From the NCBI GenBank assembly GCA_964506935.1, contig CAZDOD010000040.1:1-19398 (forward strand): a stretch of 19,398 nucleotides of DNA. The letters are read 5' to 3'. The notes beneath the pieces are model-generated. The model ran no database searches and had not been told where the DNA came from. It saw only the letters and a program-made list of their open reading frames with translations. The DNA comes from CAZDOD01 sp964506935. GTDB lineage: Bacteria > Desulfobacterota > Zymogenia > Zymogenales > Zymogenaceae. The translations under genes were made by a program, and so were the position numbers. Below, piece after piece: positions 1-8,018 of the stretch (position 1 is its first letter; each line of letters starts with the position of its first letter).

Positions 1-223
1 TTCCAATATAATGGAAAAATGTAAGTAGTTCGCCAAGGATAATAAAGCTAAAAAACGGGATGTTGTCATACCATGCAATCGGTTTCTCACAGTTCGGACA
101 GGATGACGATGGGCTGACAATAGATTTTTCTTTCGGGATCCTGAAGATGCAGACGTTCAAGAAACTTCCTATGACCGAGCCCAATATGAATGCCGAAACG
201 ATGTAAAAATAGACTATATTCAT
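1..223 (-). CDS. pilD: Prepilin peptidase (PilD-like), N-terminal part, cut by window edge
   Basis: This is the first 74 codons of a gene that runs off the left edge. PilD is an inner-membrane aspartic protease that cleaves the leader of type IV prepilins and methylates the new N-terminus. The visible part has the first membrane helix (about residues 3-19), the family signature GSFLNVCIFRIP (residues 19-30), the first CxxC pair (C42, C45), and the IPxxS element (residues 55-59). The catalytic aspartates lie beyond the edge. The usual second CxxC pair, expected just after the IPxxS segment, is not seen; residues 65-74 are hydrophobic instead. The ATG follows the stop of the 57-residue gene by 5 bases, with no clear Shine-Dalgarno, so translation may be coupled. 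It fits the pilin gene at the other end of the window. Family assignment is fairly sure; integrity cannot be judged. Confidence 0.82.
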   Translation of the reverse strand, partial: MNIVYFYIVSAFILGSVIGSFLNVCIFRIPKEKSIVSPSSSCPNCEKPIAWYDNIPFFSFIILGELLTFFHYIG

Positions 224-228
224 CGATA

Positions 229-402
229 TTACTGAAAAAAGCCCGGTACTAGGGCCGATACGATCCCGAAAAGCGTGACCAAAAGCCCAAGGATAGAGAA
301 AATCGCGCCCAGGACGGCGCCAGATCCCTCTTTTTCAATAAAGAGGTAAAAACCGAAGACGATCGTTGCAACCCCTGATGTTATAGTTAGTGCCGATATC
401 AT
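229..402 (-). CDS. Small two-helix membrane protein (57 aa), unknown function
   Basis: An ATG-to-TAA reading frame of 57 codons fills the space between the 207-residue gene and pilD. The product is almost entirely hydrophobic: two predicted helices (about residues 5-24 and 30-52) joined by a short charged turn, IEKEGSG. I do not recognise a family. The frame lies 12 bases after the upstream stop and 5 bases before pilD, on the same strand, which fits a small gene of the same operon. No Shine-Dalgarno is visible, so it may depend on coupling. It is also in the same frame as the upstream gene: changing that single TAA would fuse the two. That may be chance (one in three) or a mark of an old split. 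It is below the usual ORF-length cutoff and easily missed. Confidence 0.6.
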   Translation of the reverse strand: MISALTITSGVATIVFGFYLFIEKEGSGAVLGAIFSILGLLVTLFGIVSALVPGFFQ

Positions 403-414
403 GTGGATCGAAGT

Positions 415-1038
415 TTACGAGAAATAGATTCCAAGGACCCAGAGGGCGTAAAAAGCGGCCACAAAAAAACCGATTCCCAGGACTTTCCTAAGCTTAAAAT
501 TTCCTTTGCCGTCGGGAAATACGGCAAAGATGAAGGCGAAGACCGAAAGTATCCAACCGATAAAGCCTATCCCAACGGACAGCGACCACGCCCTGTTCGG
601 TGCTTTCGGAGTCCTTAAGATGTGGCTCAGGTCTTCCTCTTTTACTCCAGGATATGCCTCGGGGACATGTGACGAAAGCCAATCGTCGGCCATCTCCACC
701 TGCCCCTTAAAAGGTGTAAAGGGGCCCCTTGAGGAATAGAGGGAGCTTCGAAGCGTAGTTACGGCGAAGATCGCCGTGTCCAGATCACCCTGTGAATAGG
801 AATCCTCCCCGATTTTCCAGAGCCCCTCGAGCGATCTCTTAACCCACGGGCTTAGAGGCGCGTACCATTTTATCGAGCGGCCGTAATAGTTGACGGCGGA
901 TGTCAGATCCCCAATTTCCTGAGCCTCGACCGCTCGACGGTATTCTGTGGCCGAGCCGATGTAAACCCTTACGAGCACCATCAACAATAAAATTACCACC
1001 ATGGTTAAAAAAGCTGTGATTCTGTTTGTTTCGTCCAT
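415..1038 (-). CDS. Membrane protein with TPR-like middle, pilus locus, unknown function
   Basis: This 207-residue protein has one N-terminal membrane helix (about residues 9-27), a soluble middle of about 115 residues, and two C-terminal helices (about 152-174 and 187-206). The middle resembles two loose TPR-like helical hairpins, for example AVEAQEIGDLTSAVNYYGRS and the GDLDTAIF stretch, so a periplasmic scaffolding role is possible. I recognise no named family. The ATG lies 2 bases after the ABC permease stop; a GGAGGG sits 13 bases upstream, inside the permease gene, so the ribosome site is stretched. Its place between the ABC permease and PilD suggests a role linked to the pilus or to the ABC exporter, but this is context only. 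Confidence 0.72.
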   Translation of the reverse strand: MDETNRITAFLTMVVILLLMVLVRVYIGSATEYRRAVEAQEIGDLTSAVNYYGRSIKWYAPLSPWVKRSLEGLWKIGEDSYSQGDLDTAIFAVTTLRSSLYSSRGPFTPFKGQVEMADDWLSSHVPEAYPGVKEEDLSHILRTPKAPNRAWSLSVGIGFIGWILSVFAFIFAVFPDGKGNFKLRKVLGIGFFVAAFYALWVLGIYFS

Positions 1039-1040
1039 TG

Positions 1041-1820
1041 TTATTTAAAATCCCTCCGACTAAAGATGATAGAAGAGGCAACAAGTAAAATAGTTATATA
1101 TAAAAGTCCGTAGGCGATTGAAAATATTAGACTTTCAGGGTTTACAGGTAGATCGTGCACGGCCTGGGGGCGTATGTTGAAATTGTCGAGATTGGGGAAT
1201 ATGTAGTAGAGGACTTTTAAGACTATTTCCAAAAAGGTGCCCTTGAATCTGACGCTGAATTCCAATAAGTCCCGCGTAAGGTGACCTATGAAGTAGACAC
1301 CGATAGTAAACATACCGCTTAAGATGGGGGTAGTGAAGGACGAGAAGAAGATGGCCACGGCACAGATTACCATGAGCTCTAAGAACGTGAAGCCGACGGC
1401 CGCAAACAGCATGGGCGCCACCTCTTTGCTCTCGGAATATACGAGGATGAAGAATATCAGGCTCATGGCAGCTACTTCGACCAAAATCGTGAGGACCAGC
1501 CCGAAATACTTTCCGATGAGGAACTGATAGCGTGCAACAGGCTTTGCGACAATCGAAAAGATCGTCCTCTTGTCGATCTCTTTATATACTAGGCCGATGC
1601 CGACGAATATCGCTATCAACGTCCCGAAGAGGGATATCGAAAAAAGCCCCATATCTTTTATGATCTTCGCCCTCTGCCCGATAGTTATGATATCCATAAT
1701 CGTGGAAATGGCGAGGAGGAGGAGAGCAAAAAATACTATGCTGTAGAGGATCCTGTCCCTTACCGCCTCCTTGAAGGTATTGAGGGTTATCGCCCAGACC
1801 TTTTTTATGGAAGGTATCAT
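1041..1820 (-). CDS. ABC-2 type transporter permease, pilus-locus associated
   Basis: This is a 259-residue integral membrane protein with about six predicted helices, the usual size and layout of an ABC-2 permease of the NosY-like kind. The N-terminal stretch WAITLNTFKEAVRDRILYS is the typical amphipathic lead-in to the first helix, and YKEIDKRTIFSIVAKPVAR after the second helix is a hallmark of this group. The start codon overlaps the ATPase stop by 4 bases (ATGA), with AGGA 9 bases upstream, so the two subunits are translationally coupled. Placed before a prepilin peptidase, it corresponds to the position of PilI in the Myxococcus pilGHI-pilD arrangement as I recall it. The substrate is unknown. 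The ABC-2 permease call is firm; the PilI equivalence is inference from position. Confidence 0.9.
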   Translation of the reverse strand: MIPSIKKVWAITLNTFKEAVRDRILYSIVFFALLLLAISTIMDIITIGQRAKIIKDMGLFSISLFGTLIAIFVGIGLVYKEIDKRTIFSIVAKPVARYQFLIGKYFGLVLTILVEVAAMSLIFFILVYSESKEVAPMLFAAVGFTFLELMVICAVAIFFSSFTTPILSGMFTIGVYFIGHLTRDLLEFSVRFKGTFLEIVLKVLYYIFPNLDNFNIRPQAVHDLPVNPESLIFSIAYGLLYITILLVASSIIFSRRDFK

Positions 1821-2755
1821 GACTTTTTGTCCTTTTTTATCTCACTTAGGAAGAGCTCTTCGAGCGTCAATCTTATAGGCTCGACAGATTCAAGGCTCCC
1901 GCCGAACTTTCGTATGATATCAATCACGTCATTTATCTTCTTGAGCCCCTCAACCGTAAGGACGACACGGTCTCCGAGGTTCCTCTTGACCGAGGCATTG
2001 CCCTTTAGGTTGTCGATCATTTTCGGGTCATGTCCCGACACCGTTATTTCGACAAAGTCTACCCGCTTTTTTAGCAGCTCGTCCAGATCCCCGACGTCCC
2101 GAATCTTTCCGTCAACAAGGATACCGACACGGTCGGCTATCGCCTCAACATCCGGCAGGATGTGGGAAGAAAAGATGATCGTCTTACCCTCGTCTCGTAG
2201 CTTATGGATTATCTCTTTTACCTCGGCCCTACCCAAGGGATCAAGGCCGCCCATAGGTTCATCCAGGATGATCAGCTCCGGGTCGTTGATGAGGGTCTGG
2301 GCGATCCCGATCCTCTGTAACATCCCCCTTGAGAATCTCCGCAGAGGTTCATCGGCCTTGTCTTCGAGGCCGACCATTTTGAGGAGACTCCTTATCTTCT
2401 CTTTCCTGACTCCGAGGGGGATGGCAAAGAGTCTGGCATAAAAGTCCAAGAACTCCCCGGCCTTGAGGTAATCGTAGAAATATGGGCTTTCGGGCAAAAA
2501 ACCTATCTTTTCTTTTACGCTGATATCTTTGGGTGTTTTATCCAATACTCTGATCTCGCCCGAATCGGGGTGTATTATTCCCATTAGGAGCTTTAGGGTC
2601 GTAGTCTTCCCCGAGCCGTTCGGCCCGAGATATCCGAAGATCTCCCCCCTGTTTATCGTGAGATTGACTCCGTTTAGGGCCCTGACCTTCTTCATAAAAA
2701 AGCCCGTCCTGAATGTCTTAAAGACCCTTTTTAGCTCAATTGCGTATTCGCTCAT
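1817..2755 (-). CDS. ABC transporter ATP-binding subunit, pilus-locus associated
   Basis: This is a 312-residue ATPase with a full set of motifs: Walker A GPNGSGKT (44-51), the variant signature FSRGM (141-145) usual in ABC-2 exporters, Walker B LIILDE (161-166), and the H-loop His198. The last 80 residues form an accessory domain that is also common in this subfamily. The frame stays open to 2830, but I start at the ATG at 2755: CGGGAG ends 5 bases upstream, the start lies 1 base after the stop of the TPR gene, and the extra 25 codons are Arg/Tyr/Gly-rich and unlike the family. It would energise the permease encoded next. In position it matches PilH, the ATPase of the Myxococcus pilGHI transporter needed for pilus assembly (recalled from the literature). 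Substrate unknown. Confidence 0.93.
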   Translation of the reverse strand: MSEYAIELKRVFKTFRTGFFMKKVRALNGVNLTINRGEIFGYLGPNGSGKTTTLKLLMGIIHPDSGEIRVLDKTPKDISVKEKIGFLPESPYFYDYLKAGEFLDFYARLFAIPLGVRKEKIRSLLKMVGLEDKADEPLRRFSRGMLQRIGIAQTLINDPELIILDEPMGGLDPLGRAEVKEIIHKLRDEGKTIIFSSHILPDVEAIADRVGILVDGKIRDVGDLDELLKKRVDFVEITVSGHDPKMIDNLKGNASVKRNLGDRVVLTVEGLKKINDVIDIIRKFGGSLESVEPIRLTLEELFLSEIKKDKKS

Positions 2756-2756
2756 A

Positions 2757-3425
2757 TCAACTCCCGGCCTGTAGTTCCAAAATCCTATCCCATAAAATCT
2801 CCCGTATCTCCGGCATCGGAAATATCTCATACAGGAAATACAAAAATTCGAGGGTTGTCTCCTTCGTTTTCCCCTTCTCCCTCAATTTATTTGCGAAATT
2901 CTTGAGATACTCGGGAGAGTTGGGTAGGGAATAGGCGAGGTCGAAATAGTCCGCCGCGGTCATAAAATCCGCATCATAAAAAAAGTAATTCAGCCCCAGT
3001 GAAAAAGGAAAATACCAGTCGTTAGGGAAGTATGCCTTTCCCTTGAGGAGTATGGCCCTGGCGTTCTCGAACTGCCCGGCCTCAAGGTTCAATATCAACC
3101 CTGCAAAGATATACGTGAACCTGAAATATGGATCGAGGGTGGTAACGAGATCGGCCATATGGTAAAGCCATTTGTAGGTCCTGTCGCTCATCAGGTGTGT
3201 TGCGAAGTAGTTGAGCATCTTGATATATATGATATCAGACGCCACCTCGTCGAAACCCAAGCTGACGACCTTCAACACATTCCCGGACGGAAGATATAAA
3301 AGTTCCTCCTTGATATCTACGGCCCTTCTCTCACTGTCTATCTTCAATTGGAGCGGGAAAAGAGAGATCAAAAGTAGGACGAGTATTATCGAAGGAACCC
3401 ACCTCTTTACCCTCTTGTTTTTCAT
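2757..3425 (-). CDS. TPR protein with N-terminal membrane anchor, pilus-locus associated
   Basis: This 222-residue protein starts with a basic stretch and one hydrophobic helix (about residues 10-26), so it is probably anchored in the inner membrane with the rest outside the cytoplasm. After YLPSGNVLKVVSLGFDE comes an all-helical body with TPR-like repeats (LEAGQFENARAILLKGKAYF and later DFMTAADYFDLAYSLP). Proteins with this layout are, as I recall, common in deltaproteobacteria next to ABC transporters and pilus genes. Its place just before the ABC ATPase matches PilG in Myxococcus, but I cannot show homology. The ATPase start follows the stop by 1 base. The ATG has no Shine-Dalgarno and sits in an AT-rich 56-base gap that may hold a promoter. 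Exact function unknown. Confidence 0.78.
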   Translation of the reverse strand: MKNKRVKRWVPSIILVLLLISLFPLQLKIDSERRAVDIKEELLYLPSGNVLKVVSLGFDEVASDIIYIKMLNYFATHLMSDRTYKWLYHMADLVTTLDPYFRFTYIFAGLILNLEAGQFENARAILLKGKAYFPNDWYFPFSLGLNYFFYDADFMTAADYFDLAYSLPNSPEYLKNFANKLREKGKTKETTLEFLYFLYEIFPMPEIREILWDRILELQAGS

Positions 3426-3439
3426 AATAAAATAATTAA

Positions 3440-3468
3440 AAGATATTTAAAGCCTAATAATGTAACAA
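3440..3468 (-). promoter_or_regulatory. Weak candidate promoter upstream of the pilus-side block
   Basis: In the AT-rich 56-base gap before the TPR gene the minus strand reads TTGTTA, 17 bases, TATCTT (4/6 and 4/6 matches to sigma-70 boxes). The predicted start would be about 8 bases before the ATG, giving a nearly leaderless message, which fits the missing Shine-Dalgarno. AT-rich sequence gives such matches by chance, so this is weak. If real, it would let the pilus-side genes be transcribed apart from the glycan genes. Confidence 0.25.
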
Positions 3469-3481
3469 ATTTCTATTTTTT

Positions 3482-4468
3482 TCAAGTCTTTTTATCTCTA
3501 GTACTGTATCCTCGGTAAAATATTAGATTTACAGTGGAGAACGATCCGAGTAAGACTATCCAGAAAAGGAGTATCATCCTGTCGAGGGTCGAGGCGTCGA
3601 CACCCATCTCAAATCCCATACCCATTCCCCCCGATATGAGACCTACAACGGTCTCTCTGATGCCCAATCCCGCCGGCACCTGACTTGCGATTGCCGCAAG
3701 GTTCGATAAAGGCGAGAGGACTAGTCCCATATAGTAATCGAGATCCACCCCCTGGGCGCCGTAGGAGAGCTTTATCCTCATTGCATCGACCAGTACCATC
3801 ATCATATCGACGATTATGAGTAAAAAGAGTCTCTTGCCGCCCTTCCTTATCATCCTCCACCCCTCGAAGAACCTCATAATATGTGGATTTTTGATCCTCC
3901 CGAGCGTGCGGTCGAGAAATAGGAAGGGGATCAGAGGTGCTATCGTCAAGAATATGTAGATTAAAAGGATATTCAACGAAGATATACCGGTTTTCAGATA
4001 GACCAGAAACATCCCGGCGACACCGACGGCGGAAAAAGACGCAATCGTTATTATAAAGCTCGCTCCCAAGACCGCCAAGAATTTACTGTATGGGAAGTCG
4101 AAGAAACCCTTGAGGTAGAAAGCCTTTGCGGCGGCACCACCCTTTAACGGTAGGTAGTTCAAAAAGGAATTCATCTGGGCAAGGCCGAACCACTCCTTTG
4201 TTTTCAGGTCGAGCCCGAAGATGTCTAATATGAATTTTATCTTGAGCCCGGCCATAAACTGAAAAAGGATAATCAGCAGGCTCATGAGGATTATAAAACT
4301 ATAGGAAAGCTCGATTTTTGAAACAAACTCTTTTCCGTGACTGCGAAAATAGAAAAACGCAAGGATGATGACCGCAATCAAGAGAAGCGTGCTCAAGATA
4401 GTCCGCCATATCCCAACGGGTGACAACTCCAACCTATTTTGTTCTTCCCCCACATTTTTTTTGATCAA
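3482..4468 (-). CDS. UPF0104 / lysylphosphatidylglycerol-synthase-TM-like flippase candidate
   Basis: This is a 328-residue protein with about eight membrane helices and no soluble domain. The signatures NYLPLKGGAAAKAFYLKG and VPAGLGIRETVVG are typical of the UPF0104 family, which is related to the membrane half of MprF (a lipid flippase) and to AglD-like proteins of glycan pathways. It probably moves or handles a lipid-linked substrate, perhaps the polyprenyl-linked glycan made by its neighbours; no Wzx-type flippase is seen in the window. The TTG start overlaps the stop of the sugar-phosphate transferase gene (TTGA). It is supported by GAAGGGG with 6 bases of spacing, and no ATG or GTG fits as well. 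The family call is firm; the substrate is inferred from context only. Confidence 0.88.
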   Translation of the reverse strand: MIKKNVGEEQNRLELSPVGIWRTILSTLLLIAVIILAFFYFRSHGKEFVSKIELSYSFIILMSLLIILFQFMAGLKIKFILDIFGLDLKTKEWFGLAQMNSFLNYLPLKGGAAAKAFYLKGFFDFPYSKFLAVLGASFIITIASFSAVGVAGMFLVYLKTGISSLNILLIYIFLTIAPLIPFLFLDRTLGRIKNPHIMRFFEGWRMIRKGGKRLFLLIIVDMMMVLVDAMRIKLSYGAQGVDLDYYMGLVLSPLSNLAAIASQVPAGLGIRETVVGLISGGMGMGFEMGVDASTLDRMILLFWIVLLGSFSTVNLIFYRGYSTRDKKT

Positions 4469-5865
4469 TATGCGCCCCTTCGAGATAAGAGTACGGGGAT
4501 GGTTCTGAGAATGATGGAGAGGTCCATAATCAGCGACTTATTTTTTATGTAGAAGAAATCATACTGAATATTTTCTTCGAGTGGGAGGTCTTTTCTGCCG
4601 ACGATCTGCCACAGGCCCGTGATACCCGGTTTTACCGAGAGGCGTTTTTTCTCCCAGTCTTTATACTTCGCCACGATAAAGGGCATCTCGGGGCGGGGAC
4701 CGACGATGCTCATATCACCCTTAAGGACATTTACAAGCTGGGGGAGCTCGTCGAGGCTGAACTTCCTCAAAAATTTTCCGACCCTTGTGATCCGCTCATC
4801 CTTCCCGCTTTTCGGTGAACGGGCATAGGGGGGCGATTTTTCGAACATAGTCCTGAATTTGATTATGTTGAATTCCCTGCCGTCCTTTCCAACCCTCTTT
4901 TGACGAAAGAAGATTGGGCCCTTTGAATCGAGCTTGATCCACAATATTGTGATGAGCCACAGGGGGGAGGTGAAAATTATTCCGGATATCGAAATAGCTA
5001 TGTCCATTACCCTCTTGATTGCATCGTAGCCGAAGGCGAATCCCTCCCCCTTGAGATCGACTACGGGAAAATCCCCGATCATCTCTATTTTAGTCCCCTC
5101 CGATATTACATCGAAGATGTCGGTAACGATATGAAACGAGACATCATCCCTCGGGCAGGATGATACCGTATCGAGGATATGGTGATGGCTGATATTCGGC
5201 AGGGCAAAGAAGACATCGTCGATATCGTACCTCATAATTATATCGTGGATATCTTCAACGCCCCCCAAGACGGGGACCCCGCTTATCTTCTTTCCCAATT
5301 TCTTTTTATCATCGTCGACGAAACCCACGATCCCGTATCCGACCTCCTTCGAGTCCTGGAGCTTCTGTACTGTCCTGATTCCGTTTTCGCCCGCCCCCAC
5401 CACAAGTGTCCTAAGAAGACCGAAACCTCTCTCCCACATCCTTCCCTCCACCCACCTTATGATGAGCCTCGTCAGGCAGAGCGAGATCACGCTCAATCCG
5501 ACCATGAAGATTACCACCGACCTCCCGAAGCCGAGATTCTTAAACATAAACGAGATCGACATGCTCACCAAAAAGCCGAGGAGGGATGCCTTTACGAGAA
5601 GATTGAATTCTGTGAGGAGGGACATCTTACTTGTACGTCTATAAAGCCCGAAGAAGGCAAAGGTCAATATCCACGCGATTACCATCATCGGTGTCGAATA
5701 GAGGTAGACCTTGAACGGATTAATTATCTTAGGGAAATAAAAGGCCGTGTAGTATCTCAGCCAGTAGGACCCGATCCAAGACAGGCTCAAAAAAATTGTA
5801 TCCAGAAGGACAAGGGAAATAACTACAAGCTTTTTCCCCACTCTTCTCTTAAATAGACCTTCCAA
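4465..5865 (-). CDS. Polyprenyl-phosphate sugar-1-phosphate transferase (WcaJ/WbaP type)
   Basis: This 466-residue enzyme starts lipid-linked glycan assembly by moving a sugar-1-phosphate from a UDP-sugar to undecaprenyl phosphate in the inner membrane. The layout is the full one: four N-terminal helices (about residues 10-135), a Rossmann-like middle with GAGENG (157-162), and a C-terminal bacterial sugar transferase domain. That domain has KRxxD (285-289), FFRQKRVG (319-326), KFRTM (337-341), LDELPQL (371-377), SIVGPRPE (386-393) and KPGITGLWQ (412-420). Length matches the EPS sugar glycosylphosphotransferase family. The start is TTG, 4 bases after the previous stop, with GGAGAAG about 10 bases upstream; a GTG at codon 9 is the alternative. 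The sugar (glucose, galactose or other) cannot be read from the sequence. It is the likely first step for the glycan built by the GT26 and GT4 enzymes. Confidence 0.95.
   Translation of the reverse strand: MEGLFKRRVGKKLVVISLVLLDTIFLSLSWIGSYWLRYYTAFYFPKIINPFKVYLYSTPMMVIAWILTFAFFGLYRRTSKMSLLTEFNLLVKASLLGFLVSMSISFMFKNLGFGRSVVIFMVGLSVISLCLTRLIIRWVEGRMWERGFGLLRTLVVGAGENGIRTVQKLQDSKEVGYGIVGFVDDDKKKLGKKISGVPVLGGVEDIHDIIMRYDIDDVFFALPNISHHHILDTVSSCPRDDVSFHIVTDIFDVISEGTKIEMIGDFPVVDLKGEGFAFGYDAIKRVMDIAISISGIIFTSPLWLITILWIKLDSKGPIFFRQKRVGKDGREFNIIKFRTMFEKSPPYARSPKSGKDERITRVGKFLRKFSLDELPQLVNVLKGDMSIVGPRPEMPFIVAKYKDWEKKRLSVKPGITGLWQIVGRKDLPLEENIQYDFFYIKNKSLIMDLSIILRTIPVLLSRRGAY
4475..4481 (-). promoter_or_regulatory. 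Shine-Dalgarno that decides a TTG start
   Basis: GAAGGGG on the minus strand lies inside the end of the upstream gene, 6 bases before the TTG at 4468. The spacing is optimal and supports the TTG start of the flippase-like gene, coupled through a 4-base TTGA overlap. Confidence 0.6.
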
Positions 5866-5869
5866 GGTC

Positions 5870-8002
5870 TCACTTCTCCATCGAGATAATTTCTTCTATC
5901 TTCTCTTTTATCCTATTGCTCTCGGGATAGAGCGCCAATGCCTCGGTGTAGTGAGATAGCGCCCCATTGAGATCACCCTTCAATTCATAGACCTGTCCCA
6001 TCCCCCAGTGTGCCATCATATTGTCTGGGTCTATCTTGAGGGCCTCTATCAGGGCCTCTTCTGCGCCCGCAATGTCGCCTAGTCCCATGAGGCATCGTGC
6101 AAGTGAGACATACGGAAATGCGACGCCGGGGCTTTCTTTGATAAATTCCAATAAAAGTTTTTCGGCTGAAACAAAATCCCCGGACGCCATCAGCAGACGA
6201 GCCCTCTCGTAGTCTGTGGGGATGTAACCTTCGGCGCCGACAAAAGAGTATAGGTCAACGGCGTTTCCCCTTATGTAAAATGTTTCGATCAGGTTGAGGC
6301 AGTCAAAGGTATCGGGGTAATAAGCTTGTATGTAACCGAGGCCGTTTCTGGTGTCTATGATGAGGTGGGTTGCTCCCCAATTTTCAAATCTCTCGCAGGG
6401 GGGTGTCTCGTTGGGCCTGAAAAATGTCATGTAAAGCCTGTCAAGATTGTTTTCCATGGTCAAAGGGTGTGCATATGGCCCAGAGAGTCTTGCATCGGGG
6501 CTCAGGATTACGCCCAGTGCCTGAGATGTCTTGGAGAGGGTGTAGCGTGGGTTCTTTGCCCAGTTAACATACATCTTTGCCTGAAAATAGAAGAAAAGGA
6601 TGAAGATGGAAGCCGCCAAAACGACCCTTACACCGCTCCTGATCAGGTACTTTTTCTTTTTTCTTTCAGCCGCCCTGTCAATCAGGAAGATTGCCGCCAT
6701 AATCAACACCGACAGGATAAGTGAGAAGGAAAGGAGTAAATAGAAGGAGCCGAAGAAATTGATTATGGCGCCGAACATTCCGGCGGCCACCTCCGACAGA
6801 CCGAATCCCAAGACGAAAGTTGAGTAGTTTTTGATGAAATAGAAAAGAACCGAAAGCAGGACCTTAAAAATCAGAAAGACAAGCCATATTATGAGTATAA
6901 TATAATAGCCGTGTCCGAGATTGACCCTCTCCTTGGGCTCAATGAAACGGGAGATGGTAAGACCCGCCAGGATAAACATCGGAGGCAGGAGAAAGAGGAA
7001 GTATCTCGTGGGCGCGTATTTAAACAAAATCGTTAAAAGGGCGCCCAAGACGAAGAGTGCAAGAAATACCACCTTCATGACGTCGGCGCCGTCTTTGAAA
7101 TTTAATCTCTTTGCCATCGTGTCTTTGATAAAAATTAATATATATGTGTAGGTGAGGATCGAGACGACCGGGAGCCTCTCGATTATACCTCCGCTCGCTC
7201 CGAAGTTGAATAGATAAAATAGGAGGCTATCGCCCATGACATCTTCCCTTAAGTGGGCCTTTACCCTCCCCATAGCTACATCGAGGGGTGAGATGTCGAA
7301 AAACCTCCCCAACAGGATCACGACGACGAATGCCGCTGCGGAAAGCATGATGATCGCAACTCCCCTTATGACATTCGATCCCTTGGGCTTGGCTTTACTT
7401 ATATACAACATGAGATGGCTCAGAAGGAAGGCAAAGACGAGGGCAACGGCGATTACCCTCACAAAGAGGATCGTAAAGATCAGGGTTATCCATGCGAGGA
7501 TAAAAAAGACCGGCCTTTTTGTGCCTATATACCAGAGATAGGCCGCCAGGAGCATATATGCGATCATCACCGTGTATATGATCGGTATCCTGTTGTACAT
7601 CGCCCAGAGATATGTAAATGCCCAGAAGATCGAGGCGGAGATAAGCGCCTTTTCGTCGCCCATCCTCTTGAGGATGAGAAAGAAAAATACAAATCCCAGA
7701 AGGCTGATCATAACCGTTGTGAGATTCACCTGTGCATATCCGACACCGAAGAGGAAAAGCGTGGGGAGATACAGGATATAGTAACCGGGGGAATTCCACA
7801 CCTTTGATATGGGTTCAAGGACACCTTTTTTTACTAAATTAACCGCCGGGGCGAGGTAATATGCGGCGTCGGTGCTCGGCCCCTGAGACCACGAGAGATC
7901 GAGTGGGGCGTCGGCAGAGGGAAAAATCCCCCTTACGGCAAACGAGAGGATAAAAAAGACAAAAAATAGAACGATCCATTTGATTTTACGTATATCTTTC
8001 AT
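5870..8002 (-). CDS. GT-C membrane glycosyltransferase (PMT/ArnT-like) with C-terminal TPR domain
   Basis: This 710-residue protein has about 11-13 hydrophobic helices across residues 9-485, then a soluble region ending in three TPR units (about 595-705), for example GDIAGAEEALIEALKIDPDN. The first loop after helix 1 carries acidic residues, including D35 and D45 in STDAAYY, where GT-C enzymes keep their catalytic or metal-binding acid. MYNRIPIIYT recalls the second conserved loop of GT39/GT83 enzymes. GT-C enzymes use polyprenyl-phosphate sugars on the outer face of the inner membrane, so it could glycosylate a protein or lipid there. GGAAGG lies 8 bases before the ATG. An undecaprenyl-linked-oligosaccharide transferase role is possible. 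It shares the GT-C-plus-TPR plan, but no obvious sequence, with the protein encoded at 16814-18964. Confidence 0.8.
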   Translation of the reverse strand: MKDIRKIKWIVLFFVFFILSFAVRGIFPSADAPLDLSWSQGPSTDAAYYLAPAVNLVKKGVLEPISKVWNSPGYYILYLPTLFLFGVGYAQVNLTTVMISLLGFVFFFLILKRMGDEKALISASIFWAFTYLWAMYNRIPIIYTVMIAYMLLAAYLWYIGTKRPVFFILAWITLIFTILFVRVIAVALVFAFLLSHLMLYISKAKPKGSNVIRGVAIIMLSAAAFVVVILLGRFFDISPLDVAMGRVKAHLREDVMGDSLLFYLFNFGASGGIIERLPVVSILTYTYILIFIKDTMAKRLNFKDGADVMKVVFLALFVLGALLTILFKYAPTRYFLFLLPPMFILAGLTISRFIEPKERVNLGHGYYIILIIWLVFLIFKVLLSVLFYFIKNYSTFVLGFGLSEVAAGMFGAIINFFGSFYLLLSFSLILSVLIMAAIFLIDRAAERKKKKYLIRSGVRVVLAASIFILFFYFQAKMYVNWAKNPRYTLSKTSQALGVILSPDARLSGPYAHPLTMENNLDRLYMTFFRPNETPPCERFENWGATHLIIDTRNGLGYIQAYYPDTFDCLNLIETFYIRGNAVDLYSFVGAEGYIPTDYERARLLMASGDFVSAEKLLLEFIKESPGVAFPYVSLARCLMGLGDIAGAEEALIEALKIDPDNMMAHWGMGQVYELKGDLNGALSHYTEALALYPESNRIKEKIEEIISMEK

Positions 8003-8018
8003 GATTAAAACCTTCCAT

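Noticed and set aside
1827..2441. + strand open frame of 204 codons
   Set aside because: Antisense to the ABC ATPase, Ser/Arg-rich, no domain; a shadow frame.
2756..2830. N-terminal extension of the ABC ATPase to 2830
   Set aside because: The added 25 codons overlap the TPR gene, are unlike the family, and the ATG at 2755 has a well-spaced CGGGAG.
5179..5856. Long + strand open frame of 225 codons
   Set aside because: It lies opposite the sugar-phosphate transferase gene, is very rich in His, Asp, Arg and Pro, and has no recognisable domain or ribosome site; it is a shadow of the real gene.
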